Numbered from the stretch's first letter, positions 6,716-14,109 are shown. The stretch is 14,311 nt of DNA from GCA-2733415 sp049614485 (GCA_049614485.1 JBMZDR010000035.1:1-14311), one strand, 5' to 3'. Numbers and translations are program-made. The notes: generated from the sequence alone by a model not told the origin.

Positions 6716-7033
6716 TTATTGGTTTAATTGATACTGCTCCATGGCTTCATTAAATTTTTCCATAGTATCCTCCCAATTCATTCCAATGTATAATAAGTAT
6801 ATAACAGCAATACCTATAGCTACAAAAGCTAATATTTTAGCATTTTTTGCAGAACTGGCTGCGCCTTCAAAATCATTTGATTCAAACTTCTTTTTTACTT
6901 GAGTAGCCATTACAATAGCAACAATTCCGAGTATCAGACCAATGCAGCATGGTGAACAACATCCAATAATAGCAGCAGCGATCGCTAAGCCCATATTGTT
7001 GTTTGGCATGGTGTTATTTGTTGAGTTTTCCAT
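6716..7033 (-). CDS. CD225/dispanin family small membrane protein
   Basis: This 105-residue protein has two hydrophobic segments, about 14-43 and 67-86. The first ends in GIVAIVMATQVKKKF and is followed by NDFEGAASSAKNAK. That matches the CD225/dispanin pattern: a first membrane segment, basic residues, a [GN]D-x-x-GA turn, a Ser/Ala-x-Ala-Lys helix, then a second membrane segment. The motif CCSPCC (25-30) contains PCCIG, which resembles the palmitoylated NPCCLG of vertebrate IFITM proteins. The related flavobacterial label 'CCC motif membrane protein' would also fit. The N-terminus is short and Asn-rich and the C-terminus is acidic. It is upstream of DUF2752 on the same strand. Family membership is well supported; the role in bacteria is unknown. 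Confidence 0.8.
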   Translation of the reverse strand: MENSTNNTMPNNNMGLAIAAAIIGCCSPCCIGLILGIVAIVMATQVKKKFESNDFEGAASSAKNAKILAFVAIGIAVIYLLYIGMNWEDTMEKFNEAMEQYQLNQ

Positions 7034-7062
7034 AAATTAAGGTGTTAGTTTTTTAATTTATG
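7031..7062 (-). promoter_or_regulatory. Perfect A/U hairpin enclosing the CD225 start codon
   Basis: On the minus strand CATAAATTAA (7062-7053) is the exact inverted partner of TTAATTTATG (7040-7031), separated by 12 nt. The last three bases of the 3' arm are the ATG start codon. In mRNA this would form a 10-bp stem, almost all A-U, that hides the initiation codon. It works only if transcription starts upstream of 7062, for example from the TATTTTG at 7102-7108. Confidence 0.6.
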
Positions 7063-7090
7063 CTAATGTAGTATTTTTTTAAATAAAAAG

Positions 7091-7098
7091 TAAATTTG
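7091..7098 (+). promoter_or_regulatory. -7 element TAAATTTG for the yqaE-like gene
   Basis: This is an exact fit to TAnnTTTG, 53 bp before the ATG at 7152. No clear -33 TTG is visible. It lies in the divergent region shared with the leftward CD225 gene. Confidence 0.45.
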
Positions 7099-7151
7099 TA
7101 ACAAAATAGCTGTTTAGCCTACTGATATTGTACATTAATCAAAAAATCATC

Positions 7152-7310
7152 ATGAGCATCTGGAGAGTCTTATTATCAATTTTATTTCCGCCATTAGCAG
7201 TTTTAGACAAAGGTTGCGGATCTGTAATTATTGTTTTTATATTAACTTGTTTGGGGTGGATACCTGGAGTAATTGCTGCTTTAATTATTTTAAACAATCC
7301 GAATAAATAA
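7152..7310 (+). CDS. YqaE/Pmp3 family (UPF0057) membrane proteolipid
   Basis: From the ATG at 7152 the protein is 52 residues, the standard size for the family. The sequence MSIWRVLLSILFPPLAVLDK shows the first membrane helix with the conserved PPLAV. It continues with GCGS (21-24) and a second helix, VIIVFILTCLGWIPGVIAAL, carrying the LGWIPG turn. Yeast Pmp3 affects plasma-membrane potential, and bacterial and plant relatives are often induced by salt, cold or envelope stress. That role is inferred here, not shown. A TTG at 7128 extends the frame by eight residues that no family member needs, so it is rejected as the start. Confidence 0.93.
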   Translation: MSIWRVLLSILFPPLAVLDKGCGSVIIVFILTCLGWIPGVIAALIILNNPNK

Positions 7311-7315
7311 TTTCT

Positions 7316-7323
7316 TAGTTTTG
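7316..7323 (+). promoter_or_regulatory. -7 element TAGTTTTG for the three-helix protein gene
   Basis: This fits TAnnTTTG, 20 bp before the ATG at 7344. It predicts a leader of about 15 nt and independent transcription from the yqaE-like gene, which ends 5 bp before the element. Confidence 0.45.
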
Positions 7324-7343
7324 TGAGTTGAAAAGCGCCATTT

Positions 7344-7703
7344 ATGAAATTAACAAAATCTACCAAGTACGCTACTTTAGTTATATCAATTTTAACGGCA
7401 TCCCTAGTTAATGAGTATTTTGTAAAGTTGATCAATTCGTATTATAAAGCAGGAACTTACATGTCTGTTTTGATAGGAATGATTGTTACGGTGTTAATTT
7501 TTGTTCCCATGTTTGGGTTTGTGAAACGTATGATGGATAAAGCGTCTAAATCATATTTAAAAGCAAGTAAAAAAATAGCCAAAAAAAACAGCACAGGCTT
7601 ATTTTTTGGATTCTTAATAGCATTTGGAGTATTGTTTATACTCTTTGCTCAAATAAGACATAATATTGATGTGTTAGGAAAATTATCAGCAGTTTTAAAA
7701 TAG
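7344..7703 (+). CDS. Unrecognised small membrane protein, about three helices
   Basis: I do not recognise this 119-residue protein. It has hydrophobic segments at about 9-23, 39-60 and 86-104. Between the second and third lies a strongly basic amphipathic stretch, KRMMDKASKSYLKASKKIAK (61-80), that would face the cytoplasm or lie on the membrane surface. It has no signal peptidase site and no obvious catalytic motif. The basic juxtamembrane helix could bind anionic lipid or a partner. It lies 33 bp after the YqaE-like gene and 36 bp before lipB, all on the same strand. Promoter-like elements precede each gene, so co-transcription is possible but not required. Confidence 0.75.
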   Translation: MKLTKSTKYATLVISILTASLVNEYFVKLINSYYKAGTYMSVLIGMIVTVLIFVPMFGFVKRMMDKASKSYLKASKKIAKKNSTGLFFGFLIAFGVLFILFAQIRHNIDVLGKLSAVLK

Positions 7704-7727
7704 TATCTTTGTAAATCTAAATTTAGA
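7704..7727 (+). promoter_or_regulatory. lipB promoter -7 element with adjoining palindrome
   Basis: TATCTTTG (7704-7711) fits TAnnTTTG and predicts a start near 7716-7718, with a leader of about 23 nt. The perfect 12-bp palindrome TCTAAATTTAGA (7716-7727) covers exactly that predicted start point. It could be an operator, though A/T-rich palindromes of this size also arise by chance. Confidence 0.5.
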
Positions 7728-7739
7728 CCCCTATTTAAT

Positions 7740-8435
7740 ATGAATAAAAAAGTTATAGTACAGGATTTAGGAAGTATAGATTATAAAGCCTCTTGGGAGT
7801 ATCAAGAAAATTTATTTAAGGCAATAATTGATACAAAGATAAAGAACAGAAGAGAAGCTGCAGCTCTTGAAACGGATAACTATTTATTGTTTGTAGAGCA
7901 TCCTCACGTGTACACTCTTGGTAAAAGCGGTGATATGTCTAATTTGCTGCTAAATGAAGAGCAGTTAACCGAAAAAGGAGCCACGTTTTACAAAATTAAT
8001 AGAGGTGGTGATATTACCTACCATGGCCCAGGGCAAATTGTGGGTTATCCTATTTTAGATTTAGAAAACTTTTTTACAGATATTCATAAATACTTGCGTT
8101 TATTAGAAGAGGCTATTATTTTAACCTTAGAAGAGTACGGAATAGCATCAGAAAGAAGCCCTGGTGAAACTGGTGTTTGGTTAGATGTAGGAACGCCATT
8201 TGCGCGTAAAATTTGTGCCATGGGTGTGCGTGCCAGCAGATGGGTAACTATGCATGGTTTCGCTTTAAATGTAAATGCTGATCTAGGTTATTTTGATAAT
8301 ATTATCCCTTGTGGTATACGCGGAAAAGCAGTAACCTCAATGCAGGTAGAGTTAGGAGAAACTATATCTGAAGCGGATGTGAAAACGAAAATAAAAAACC
8401 ATTTTTCCAAGCTGTTTGAAGCAGAGCTTGTTTAA
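7740..8435 (+). CDS. lipB: Octanoyltransferase (lipoyl(octanoyl) transferase)
   Basis: LipB moves the octanoyl group from octanoyl-ACP to the lipoyl domains of 2-oxoacid dehydrogenases and the glycine cleavage H protein. This is the first step of endogenous lipoate synthesis, in the cytosol. At 231 residues it is of normal length. Family motifs are NRGGDITYHGPGQIVGYPIL (87-106), with the conserved histidine H95, and the catalytic lysine K157 in RKICAMGVR. The motif WVTMHGFALNVN is at 168-179, and the catalytic cysteine is C191 in IIPCGIRGKAVTSM. Both catalytic residues are present, so the enzyme should be active. No lipA lies in the window. It converges on the 790-residue lipoprotein gene with only 18 bp between the stop codons and no strong terminator. 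Confidence 0.97.
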   Translation: MNKKVIVQDLGSIDYKASWEYQENLFKAIIDTKIKNRREAAALETDNYLLFVEHPHVYTLGKSGDMSNLLLNEEQLTEKGATFYKINRGGDITYHGPGQIVGYPILDLENFFTDIHKYLRLLEEAIILTLEEYGIASERSPGETGVWLDVGTPFARKICAMGVRASRWVTMHGFALNVNADLGYFDNIIPCGIRGKAVTSMQVELGETISEADVKTKIKNHFSKLFEAELV

Positions 8436-8453
8436 TAGAATTAAAACAGATAA

Positions 8454-10826
8454 TTACATTTTATAAATTAAAATAGAATTTGATTCTCCTTTTACAGCAA
8501 ATTCTAAGTGTTTATCAAAATCCATATTTGTAACAGCAATTTTAGATTGCCCATAAACAGGAAATTTTTCAAGTAATATAGCATCGCTATTAAATATAGA
8601 AACCTTTCTTGTGTCAATATCTGTAACTCCGATATAGTACTTTTTATTGTAATAGAAAACTTCAGGTTTAGTGTAATTTCCTAAATCCAGTTCAATTGTT
8701 TTCTTTTTAATAGTTAACTTTTCGTCTTCTAGTTTTACAATAAGATTATTGTTAATTGTAAAATGATTTGAGTTTCCTTGTAGCAAATCAAATTTTGTAA
8801 CTTTTCCTGTAGCAATATTCACTTGTGAAATGACATTTCTGGCATCCTTTAGGTATAATGAATTGCCTTTAGTTTGTAGGTTAATGGTTGGTGTAAAGGC
8901 AAACTCAGAATTAATTTTGGTTCTGGTTTCTCCTTGTCTGTTTAACACATGTAATTTTCCATTATTTTCAGCTATAATGATGTAGTCTTTTGTGCCAATT
9001 CTCACGTGTTTTGGAGCGGCTATAATGGTGCTTTTTGCGCCTTTAAATTTAAACCCTTTAACCAATTTAAAACTATTATCATACATAAAAGTAGAGTTGC
9101 CTTGCGTTAGTACAAAGCGGTAATTTCTATTTTTATCATAGTCAAAAACTGAAAGCGCTAATAAGTTGCCATCTTCAAAGGTTTTATGAAACGGGTCTAC
9201 TAGTTTTCCGTTTCTATCTAAAACCATAAATTCATTATCGGTAGTAAAGGCAAGTTGCAGTTTTTTATTTTTAAATAAATCAACTTGAATGATATCTCCT
9301 TGTATTTTGCCTTTTAATTGTTTTTTCCAAAGAATAGTTCCTGAGTTGGAAATTAAATAAAGTTGGTTGTTTATATCTTGAACAATCAGCTCCTTCTGTT
9401 TTGTTTTATGGTTGATGACCCATTGCGCGTTAGTTGCCAAATTGGCATCTAAAGTGATGCTTGCAATTTGTGATACACCAATAGTGTTTTTTTGTTTCGT
9501 GACTTTTTTGATTGCAGAATTAAACTGAATATAGTTGTCCTCATAAGTAATTTGGTGCATTGTTAAGGGAAAATCTGTAAGCTTAACTTTACGAATGCTT
9601 TTATCGTTTAAAACAGTGGCTAACTTGTCTTTTATGATATTAGTTTTTAGACTTTCTGTAATATGTGCCTCGCTTAAAAGAGCGTCAGTGCTTTCTGTGT
9701 AATAGTTTTGATGGTCAAGTGTTGTTTTGTTTTGAAAATGCGAAATGCAGTTTTGTATGCCTTCTAAAGTATTTGAAAGTAAGATGAAGTCTTCAATGTA
9801 ACATGCAAACCCAGGTTGAGGACTGCATATAATAGCAGGTATTTTAAAATAATCATTCTTGTAAATTGTATGATTTCGATATGTCGTGTGTGTAATCAAA
9901 TTGTCAGATACAGATGAATTTAATAACTTAAAAGCGCATAGTTGATTTTTACCGTCTTTAAAAGCTATGATTTCTGTTGAGCTGTCTACTAATTCATTAA
10001 AGTGTTCAAATTCTGAAGAGACTTTTAATTCATTATAGTTATACGCTGTGTATTCAGTAAAGTTAGATGGGATAATCGTGCTGGCGTTGCTTTTTTCCGT
10101 AGTTGCGCGCTTTAACTTTGTTGCAAATTGATGATTGGTTTTAGTGCTTGTAGCAATACCATTTATGCCAATACCGTTGCTGTTGTTTAACTCGGCGGCT
10201 ATCCAGTTATTCTGACCTAAAAATTTCGCAGGAAATATGCTGTTTAAAAATGATGGTTTCTTTTCAAGATTAATAAAAGCTGTGGTTTTACCGTCGTCTG
10301 AAGTTTCGTATAGCTTTATCAAACTTTTGTTGCTGTAACGAATATTTGCTTTGTTATTACGTATTAAGTTTTCAATTAAAATTTCTGAGGATGTCACTAC
10401 CAATGTGCTATCTAAAACAATACTAAATGCTTTTTGGTTTTTAAGTGACTGGTAGCTTTTGTTGTTGTAATTAGTCGTTTCTGGTTTTACAGCTATAGTA
10501 TTGTTAGTGCTTTTAATATTGATGCTTAATAAGAATTCTAATGACTTTCCAACTTTAGCAAAACTAATGATTGCAGGGTTTTTAGATTTTAAACTGTCGC
10601 AAAATTTAAAATTTTGCTGAATAGTTGTATAGGTGGTGGTGTTTTTAAACTCGTTTAAAAAACTGTTTTCTTTTAAGTCATTTTGCAGTTCTTTAATACT
10701 TGGTGTGCTAATAACAACTGAAGGATTATTAGGTACAAAGTCTAATAAGGTTGTTTCCTTTGTTTTTTCTTGTGTGCATGAAAAAATGAATACTACTATA
10801 AAAAGAATGGTTGTAAATGGTTTCAT
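8454..10826 (-). CDS. Large lipoprotein with C-terminal beta-propeller-like region
   Basis: From the ATG at 10824-10826 the protein is 790 residues. MKPFTTILFIVVFIFSC is a classic lipoprotein signal with Cys17 as the acylated residue, so it is probably membrane-anchored in the cell envelope. Residues about 25-440 form an N-terminal region that I do not recognise firmly; the start LLDFVPNNPSVVI resembles DUF3352-like envelope proteins. From about 465 to the end there are roughly seven short repeats in the style of a PQQ/WD-like propeller, such as NNQLYLISNSGTILWKK, NEFMVLDRNGKLVDP, GKLHVLNRQGE and NSILIYKM. There is no enzyme motif. A scaffold or binding role is likely but unproven. A TTG at 10854-10856 extends the frame but falls at the predicted transcription start and would mask the signal peptide. 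The gene is downstream of rnhB on the same strand. Confidence 0.75.
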   Translation of the reverse strand: MKPFTTILFIVVFIFSCTQEKTKETTLLDFVPNNPSVVISTPSIKELQNDLKENSFLNEFKNTTTYTTIQQNFKFCDSLKSKNPAIISFAKVGKSLEFLLSINIKSTNNTIAVKPETTNYNNKSYQSLKNQKAFSIVLDSTLVVTSSEILIENLIRNNKANIRYSNKSLIKLYETSDDGKTTAFINLEKKPSFLNSIFPAKFLGQNNWIAAELNNSNGIGINGIATSTKTNHQFATKLKRATTEKSNASTIIPSNFTEYTAYNYNELKVSSEFEHFNELVDSSTEIIAFKDGKNQLCAFKLLNSSVSDNLITHTTYRNHTIYKNDYFKIPAIICSPQPGFACYIEDFILLSNTLEGIQNCISHFQNKTTLDHQNYYTESTDALLSEAHITESLKTNIIKDKLATVLNDKSIRKVKLTDFPLTMHQITYEDNYIQFNSAIKKVTKQKNTIGVSQIASITLDANLATNAQWVINHKTKQKELIVQDINNQLYLISNSGTILWKKQLKGKIQGDIIQVDLFKNKKLQLAFTTDNEFMVLDRNGKLVDPFHKTFEDGNLLALSVFDYDKNRNYRFVLTQGNSTFMYDNSFKLVKGFKFKGAKSTIIAAPKHVRIGTKDYIIIAENNGKLHVLNRQGETRTKINSEFAFTPTINLQTKGNSLYLKDARNVISQVNIATGKVTKFDLLQGNSNHFTINNNLIVKLEDEKLTIKKKTIELDLGNYTKPEVFYYNKKYYIGVTDIDTRKVSIFNSDAILLEKFPVYGQSKIAVTNMDFDKHLEFAVKGESNSILIYKM

Positions 10827-10860
10827 GCACTGTGATGTTTTTGATTGTATTTTCAATTTG

Positions 10861-10868
10861 CAAAAATA
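10861..10868 (-). promoter_or_regulatory. -7 element TATTTTTG of the large lipoprotein gene
   Basis: The minus-strand TATTTTTG fits TAnnTTTG and would start transcription near 10855, about 29 nt before the ATG at 10826. A TTG at 10886-10884 could serve as a -33 element with slightly short spacing (15 bp). The element lies in the 82-bp gap behind rnhB, which has no clear terminator hairpin. Confidence 0.5.
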
Positions 10869-10908
10869 TTAAAATAAATGAAACAAGAGAGGGTCTTTTT
10901 TTTATTGA

Positions 10909-11508
10909 TCAGATGTCTAAACTGAGTTGTTCAGGGAGTAGCCTAAATGACTTTCTGTGATATTTTGTAACACCATATTTTCTAATTGCCTCACGATGCT
11001 CTTTTGTAGGGTACCCTTTGTTTTTTTTCCAGTTATACATAGGGTACTCGTTATGTATTTTTTCCATATACGCATCACGGTAAGTTTTTGCTAATACAGA
11101 TGCAGCTGCAATGCTAAGGTATTTACCGTCTCCTTTAATGATTGTTTCATAGGGTACAGTGTTATAAGGCTTAAATTTATTACCATCAACTATTATGAAA
11201 CCTGGCTGTGGGTTTAATTTTTCTATTGAACGTTGCATGGCTATTATTGATGCGTTTAAGATGTTTACGGTGTCAATTTCACTCTCATAAACATGACAAA
11301 AGCCAAACGAAATTGCTTGGGCTTCAATAATAGGTTTAAGTATGTCTCTTTTTTTTTCACTCAATTGCTTTGAGTCGTTTAAAATTTCATTAGTAAAATT
11401 ACTGGGTAAAATGACTGCAGCAGCTGTTACTGGACCGGCTAAACATCCGCGTCCGGCTTCATCAGTTCCACATTCTATATAGTCTTCTTGAAAAAAAGGT
11501 AATAACAT
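10909..11508 (-). CDS. rnhB: Ribonuclease HII
   Basis: RNase HII nicks RNA-DNA hybrids and starts removal of single ribonucleotides from DNA. From the ATG at 11506-11508 the protein is 199 residues, normal for the family. The metal-binding acidic residues are visible: D16 and E17 in GTDEAGRGCLAGPV, D108 in FIIVDGNKF, and D145 in AAASVLAKTYRDAYM. LNDSKQLSEKKR (44-55) and KGYPTKEHR (164-172) are also typical. An upstream ATG at 11527-11529 would add seven residues (MKILFCS) not expected in the family. A -7-like TTATTTTG (11513-11520) lies between the two starts and supports the shorter form. The gene is cytosolic and divergent from the porin gene. Confidence 0.95.
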   Translation of the reverse strand: MLLPFFQEDYIECGTDEAGRGCLAGPVTAAAVILPSNFTNEILNDSKQLSEKKRDILKPIIEAQAISFGFCHVYESEIDTVNILNASIIAMQRSIEKLNPQPGFIIVDGNKFKPYNTVPYETIIKGDGKYLSIAAASVLAKTYRDAYMEKIHNEYPMYNWKKNKGYPTKEHREAIRKYGVTKYHRKSFRLLPEQLSLDI

Positions 11509-11559
11509 GCTGCAAAATAATATTTTCATATGAAAAAACAGTCGTAAAATCCATTAACA

Positions 11560-11572
11560 ACACTTTAAGTGT
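11560..11572. promoter_or_regulatory. Palindrome ACACTTTAAGTGT in the rnhB/porin divergent region
   Basis: This is a perfect 13-bp inverted repeat (ACACTT-T-AAGTGT) in the 131-bp gap between two divergent genes. It lies about 30 bp upstream of the porin -7 element. It could bind a dimeric regulator; nothing in the window names one. Confidence 0.35.
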
Positions 11573-11601
11573 AAAAACAATGTAGGTTTTCTAATTTGCA
11601 T

Positions 11602-11609
11602 TACATTTG
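11602..11609 (+). promoter_or_regulatory. -7 element TACATTTG of the porin gene
   Basis: This fits TAnnTTTG, with a predicted start near 11615 and a leader of about 25 nt to the ATG at 11640. No clear TTG occurs at the -33 position. Confidence 0.5.
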
Positions 11610-11639
11610 TAGCTTAAAATCCAATTTCTCAAGAGTTAA

Positions 11640-13616
11640 ATGAAGCTAGTAATAAGGGTATTTATTGTTTTGTTAGTGTTTTGTGGTTATGCAAACGCTC
11701 AGGTAACTAAAAAGCCTAGAGCGTCTAAAAAATTAGTAAAGCGAGAATCATTAAAAGAATTTAACCCTGATACTGTTAGAGGAAACTCAAAACCTACAAG
11801 AGAAATTAAAGTAGAAACTACTACAGCGTCTGATTATAAGTTTATATCAATTGATAATGACACCACTTATATTGATACAACACTGAGTATTCAAAAAGAG
11901 TATAAGTACAATTACCTTAAAAAAGATTATTTTGAGTTGCTACCTTTTTCTAATACCGGACAAGTATTTAATCAGTTAGGTTATAATTTTACTGAAAATA
12001 CTGATGTGTTTTCAAAGTTTGGAGCGCGCGCAAAGCATATGGATTATGCAGAGGTTGATGATATTTATTACTATGAAGTTGCAACGCCATTAACAGAGTT
12101 GTTTTTTAAAACAACCATGGAGCAGGGGCAATTAGCTGAAGGTTTTTTTACTGTAAACACAACTCCTCGGTTTAATATGTCAATTGCGTATAAGGGCTTA
12201 CGTTCTTTAGGGAAATACCGTCATATAAAAGCAAATAGCGGAAAATTTAGGTCATCATTTAATTATAGAACAAAAAATAACAGGTATTTTGCTAGAGCTC
12301 ACGTAGCAATGCAAAGTATTGAAAATGAAGAAAACGGAGGAATTACTGATTTAATGGTTGATCAGTTTGAGTCTGAGAATACAGAATTTAATGATAGGTC
12401 AAGATTTGAAGTTAATTTTGAAGATGCCGACAATAAATTATCTGCTAAACGGTTTTATATCAATCATTATTACAATCTTTTAAAACAGCAAGATTCAATA
12501 TCTAACTATACTCTAAATATCGGACATGTTGCTAATTTAGAAGATAAAAAATATCAGTTTAACCAAGGTAGGGCGAATGTTTTTTTTGGTGATGCATTTA
12601 CAACCTCCGTTACTGATGAAGTGCGTTTAGAGCAATTTTATAATCAAGGGTATGTGTCTTTAGATAAAAAAAAATTAGGACGTATTAAGGCTCATGTTGG
12701 TTATACAGATTACAACTATGGTTACAATAGTGTTGTAAACCTGGCAACCGGATTTGTGCCAAATCGGTTAAAGGGTGGGTTTGCGTCTTACGGTGTGAGC
12801 TATGTAAATGAATTTGGGAAACTGAAGCTAATGTCTGACTTTAAGTCAAATCTTTCTAAAGATAATAAAGGAAGTTTGTTTGATGCGTCATTAGTATATG
12901 TCACTTCCGGTATTACGGCTAAGGCAAAATTAATGTATAACGAAGCGTTGCCAGATTTTAATTACAGATTATTTCAAAGCGATTATAAAAATTATAACTG
13001 GTTTAATTCGGGGTTTAAAACTCAGCAAGTTCAAACTATAGCTGCAGAAGTAGATGTAGAAAAATACATTCAATTAAAAGCGACTTATACAACTTTAGAT
13101 AACTACACATATTTTGGGCTGAACGGTATAACTAACAGTGTGAAACCTTTTCAAGAAAACACATCAATTAAGTACTTGAAATTATCAGCCAATAAAGAGT
13201 TTAAGTATAGGAAATTTGCTTTGGATAATACAATTCAATACCAATCGGTTGCTCAAGAAAATGCAATATTAAATGTGCCGGAATTAATAGTGCGTAATAC
13301 ACTATATTTTACAGATGTGTTATTTGATAAAAACTTGTTCTTACAAACAGGGGTTGTTTTTAATTATTTTACAGCATATAAAATGAATGCCTATGACCCT
13401 CTATTGTCTGAGTTTTATGTTCAGACGCAAAATGAATACGGCGCTTATCCTAGAATTGATTTCTTTGTAAATGCAAAAATCAGAAATGCACGTATTTACC
13501 TCAAGGCAGAACATTTTAACTCGAGTTTTACAGGTAACACCTTTTATAGTGCGCCAAATTACCCATATAAAGACTTTACGGTTCGTTTTGGTTTAGTTTG
13601 GGATTTCTTCTTGTAG
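11640..13616 (+). CDS. Putative outer-membrane porin (Porin_10-like beta-barrel)
   Basis: This 658-residue protein has a Sec signal peptide, MKLVIRVFIVLLVFCGYANA, cleaved before Gln21. A basic, Pro/Lys-rich N-terminal linker follows (about 21-60). Then comes a long region of alternating polar and aromatic residues typical of beta-strands: many Tyr/Phe and Asn-Tyr pairs, few Cys and no catalytic motif. The segment KDYFELLPFSNTGQVFNQLG is characteristic of the Bacteroidota 'putative porin' (Porin_10) group. The chain ends in FGLVWDFFL, and a terminal aromatic residue is normal for outer-membrane barrels. It most likely forms a diffusion or substrate channel; the substrate is unknown. It has its own promoter and no evident partner gene. 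Family assignment is from pattern memory, not a search. Confidence 0.85.
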   Translation: MKLVIRVFIVLLVFCGYANAQVTKKPRASKKLVKRESLKEFNPDTVRGNSKPTREIKVETTTASDYKFISIDNDTTYIDTTLSIQKEYKYNYLKKDYFELLPFSNTGQVFNQLGYNFTENTDVFSKFGARAKHMDYAEVDDIYYYEVATPLTELFFKTTMEQGQLAEGFFTVNTTPRFNMSIAYKGLRSLGKYRHIKANSGKFRSSFNYRTKNNRYFARAHVAMQSIENEENGGITDLMVDQFESENTEFNDRSRFEVNFEDADNKLSAKRFYINHYYNLLKQQDSISNYTLNIGHVANLEDKKYQFNQGRANVFFGDAFTTSVTDEVRLEQFYNQGYVSLDKKKLGRIKAHVGYTDYNYGYNSVVNLATGFVPNRLKGGFASYGVSYVNEFGKLKLMSDFKSNLSKDNKGSLFDASLVYVTSGITAKAKLMYNEALPDFNYRLFQSDYKNYNWFNSGFKTQQVQTIAAEVDVEKYIQLKATYTTLDNYTYFGLNGITNSVKPFQENTSIKYLKLSANKEFKYRKFALDNTIQYQSVAQENAILNVPELIVRNTLYFTDVLFDKNLFLQTGVVFNYFTAYKMNAYDPLLSEFYVQTQNEYGAYPRIDFFVNAKIRNARIYLKAEHFNSSFTGNTFYSAPNYPYKDFTVRFGLVWDFFL

Positions 13617-13685
13617 GCACTAGTGATATGTTTTCTATAACATAAAGTAATATAAAATAGACTTTATTTACTTGATGGTCTCGCG

Positions 13686-13701
13686 TCACCATATATAGTG
13701 A
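13686..13701. repeat. Near-palindrome TCACCATATATAGTGA
   Basis: This 16-bp inverted repeat (TCAC...GTGA around an A/T core) has one mismatched pair. It lies in the 178-bp gap between the porin gene and the small protein gene, about 94 bp before the latter's start. It may be an operator or a weak hairpin. No strong terminator follows the porin gene. Confidence 0.35.
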
Positions 13702-13794
13702 TGAAAATATACCTTGTTTTAGGTATTGTAATTAAGCTAATCTTCGTTTATCTTGGCATTGTATTTGTAACCCCTTAATCAAATAACTACTATT

Positions 13795-14073
13795 ATGAAT
13801 AATAAAGCGGCAATACAAAAGTTGATATTAGAAATACTTGCGTCAGATAATATTGAGGTTAAACGAAGAAAACGAAACGAAGTAGTTGAGTTGTTTAAAA
13901 CTGCTGAGTTAGTAAGTCATACACCTGTAGCAATAAAAATGAATACAGCTTTAGAGTTAAAAGAAGTTATTGATAACTATATTACCCATGATAATACATC
14001 AACAAAAGAAGTGTTAAAGAACATGTATTCGTTCATTAGTCAGTTATTTCCTGATGAGGTTAAAGTGGCGTAA
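13795..14073 (+). CDS. Small soluble helical protein of unknown function
   Basis: I do not recognise this 92-residue protein. It starts MNNKAAIQKLILEILASDN and has no signal peptide or membrane segment. The sequence suggests four or five amphipathic helices with a basic patch, EVKRRKRNEVVELFK (21-35). It has no Cys and no metal or nucleotide motif. The basic patch could contact nucleic acid or a partner, but that is a guess. It is a single-gene unit: a 178-bp upstream region with a promoter-like TGTATTTG (one mismatch from TAnnTTTG) near 13759-13766, and a strong terminator behind. A clean ATG, good codon use for the region and the terminator argue that it is a real gene. Confidence 0.75.
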   Translation: MNNKAAIQKLILEILASDNIEVKRRKRNEVVELFKTAELVSHTPVAIKMNTALELKEVIDNYITHDNTSTKEVLKNMYSFISQLFPDEVKVA

Positions 14074-14109
14074 AGGACTTAAAGAAGAAATGATAAAATT
14101 TTAATATAG

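Noticed and set aside
7139..7435. 98-codon minus-strand frame across the yqaE-like and three-helix genes
   Set aside because: It overlaps two better-supported genes with promoter elements, and its translation shows no family features.
10633..10872. 79-codon plus-strand frame opposite the start of the large lipoprotein gene
   Set aside because: It covers the antisense of the signal peptide and the promoter, and has no independent support.
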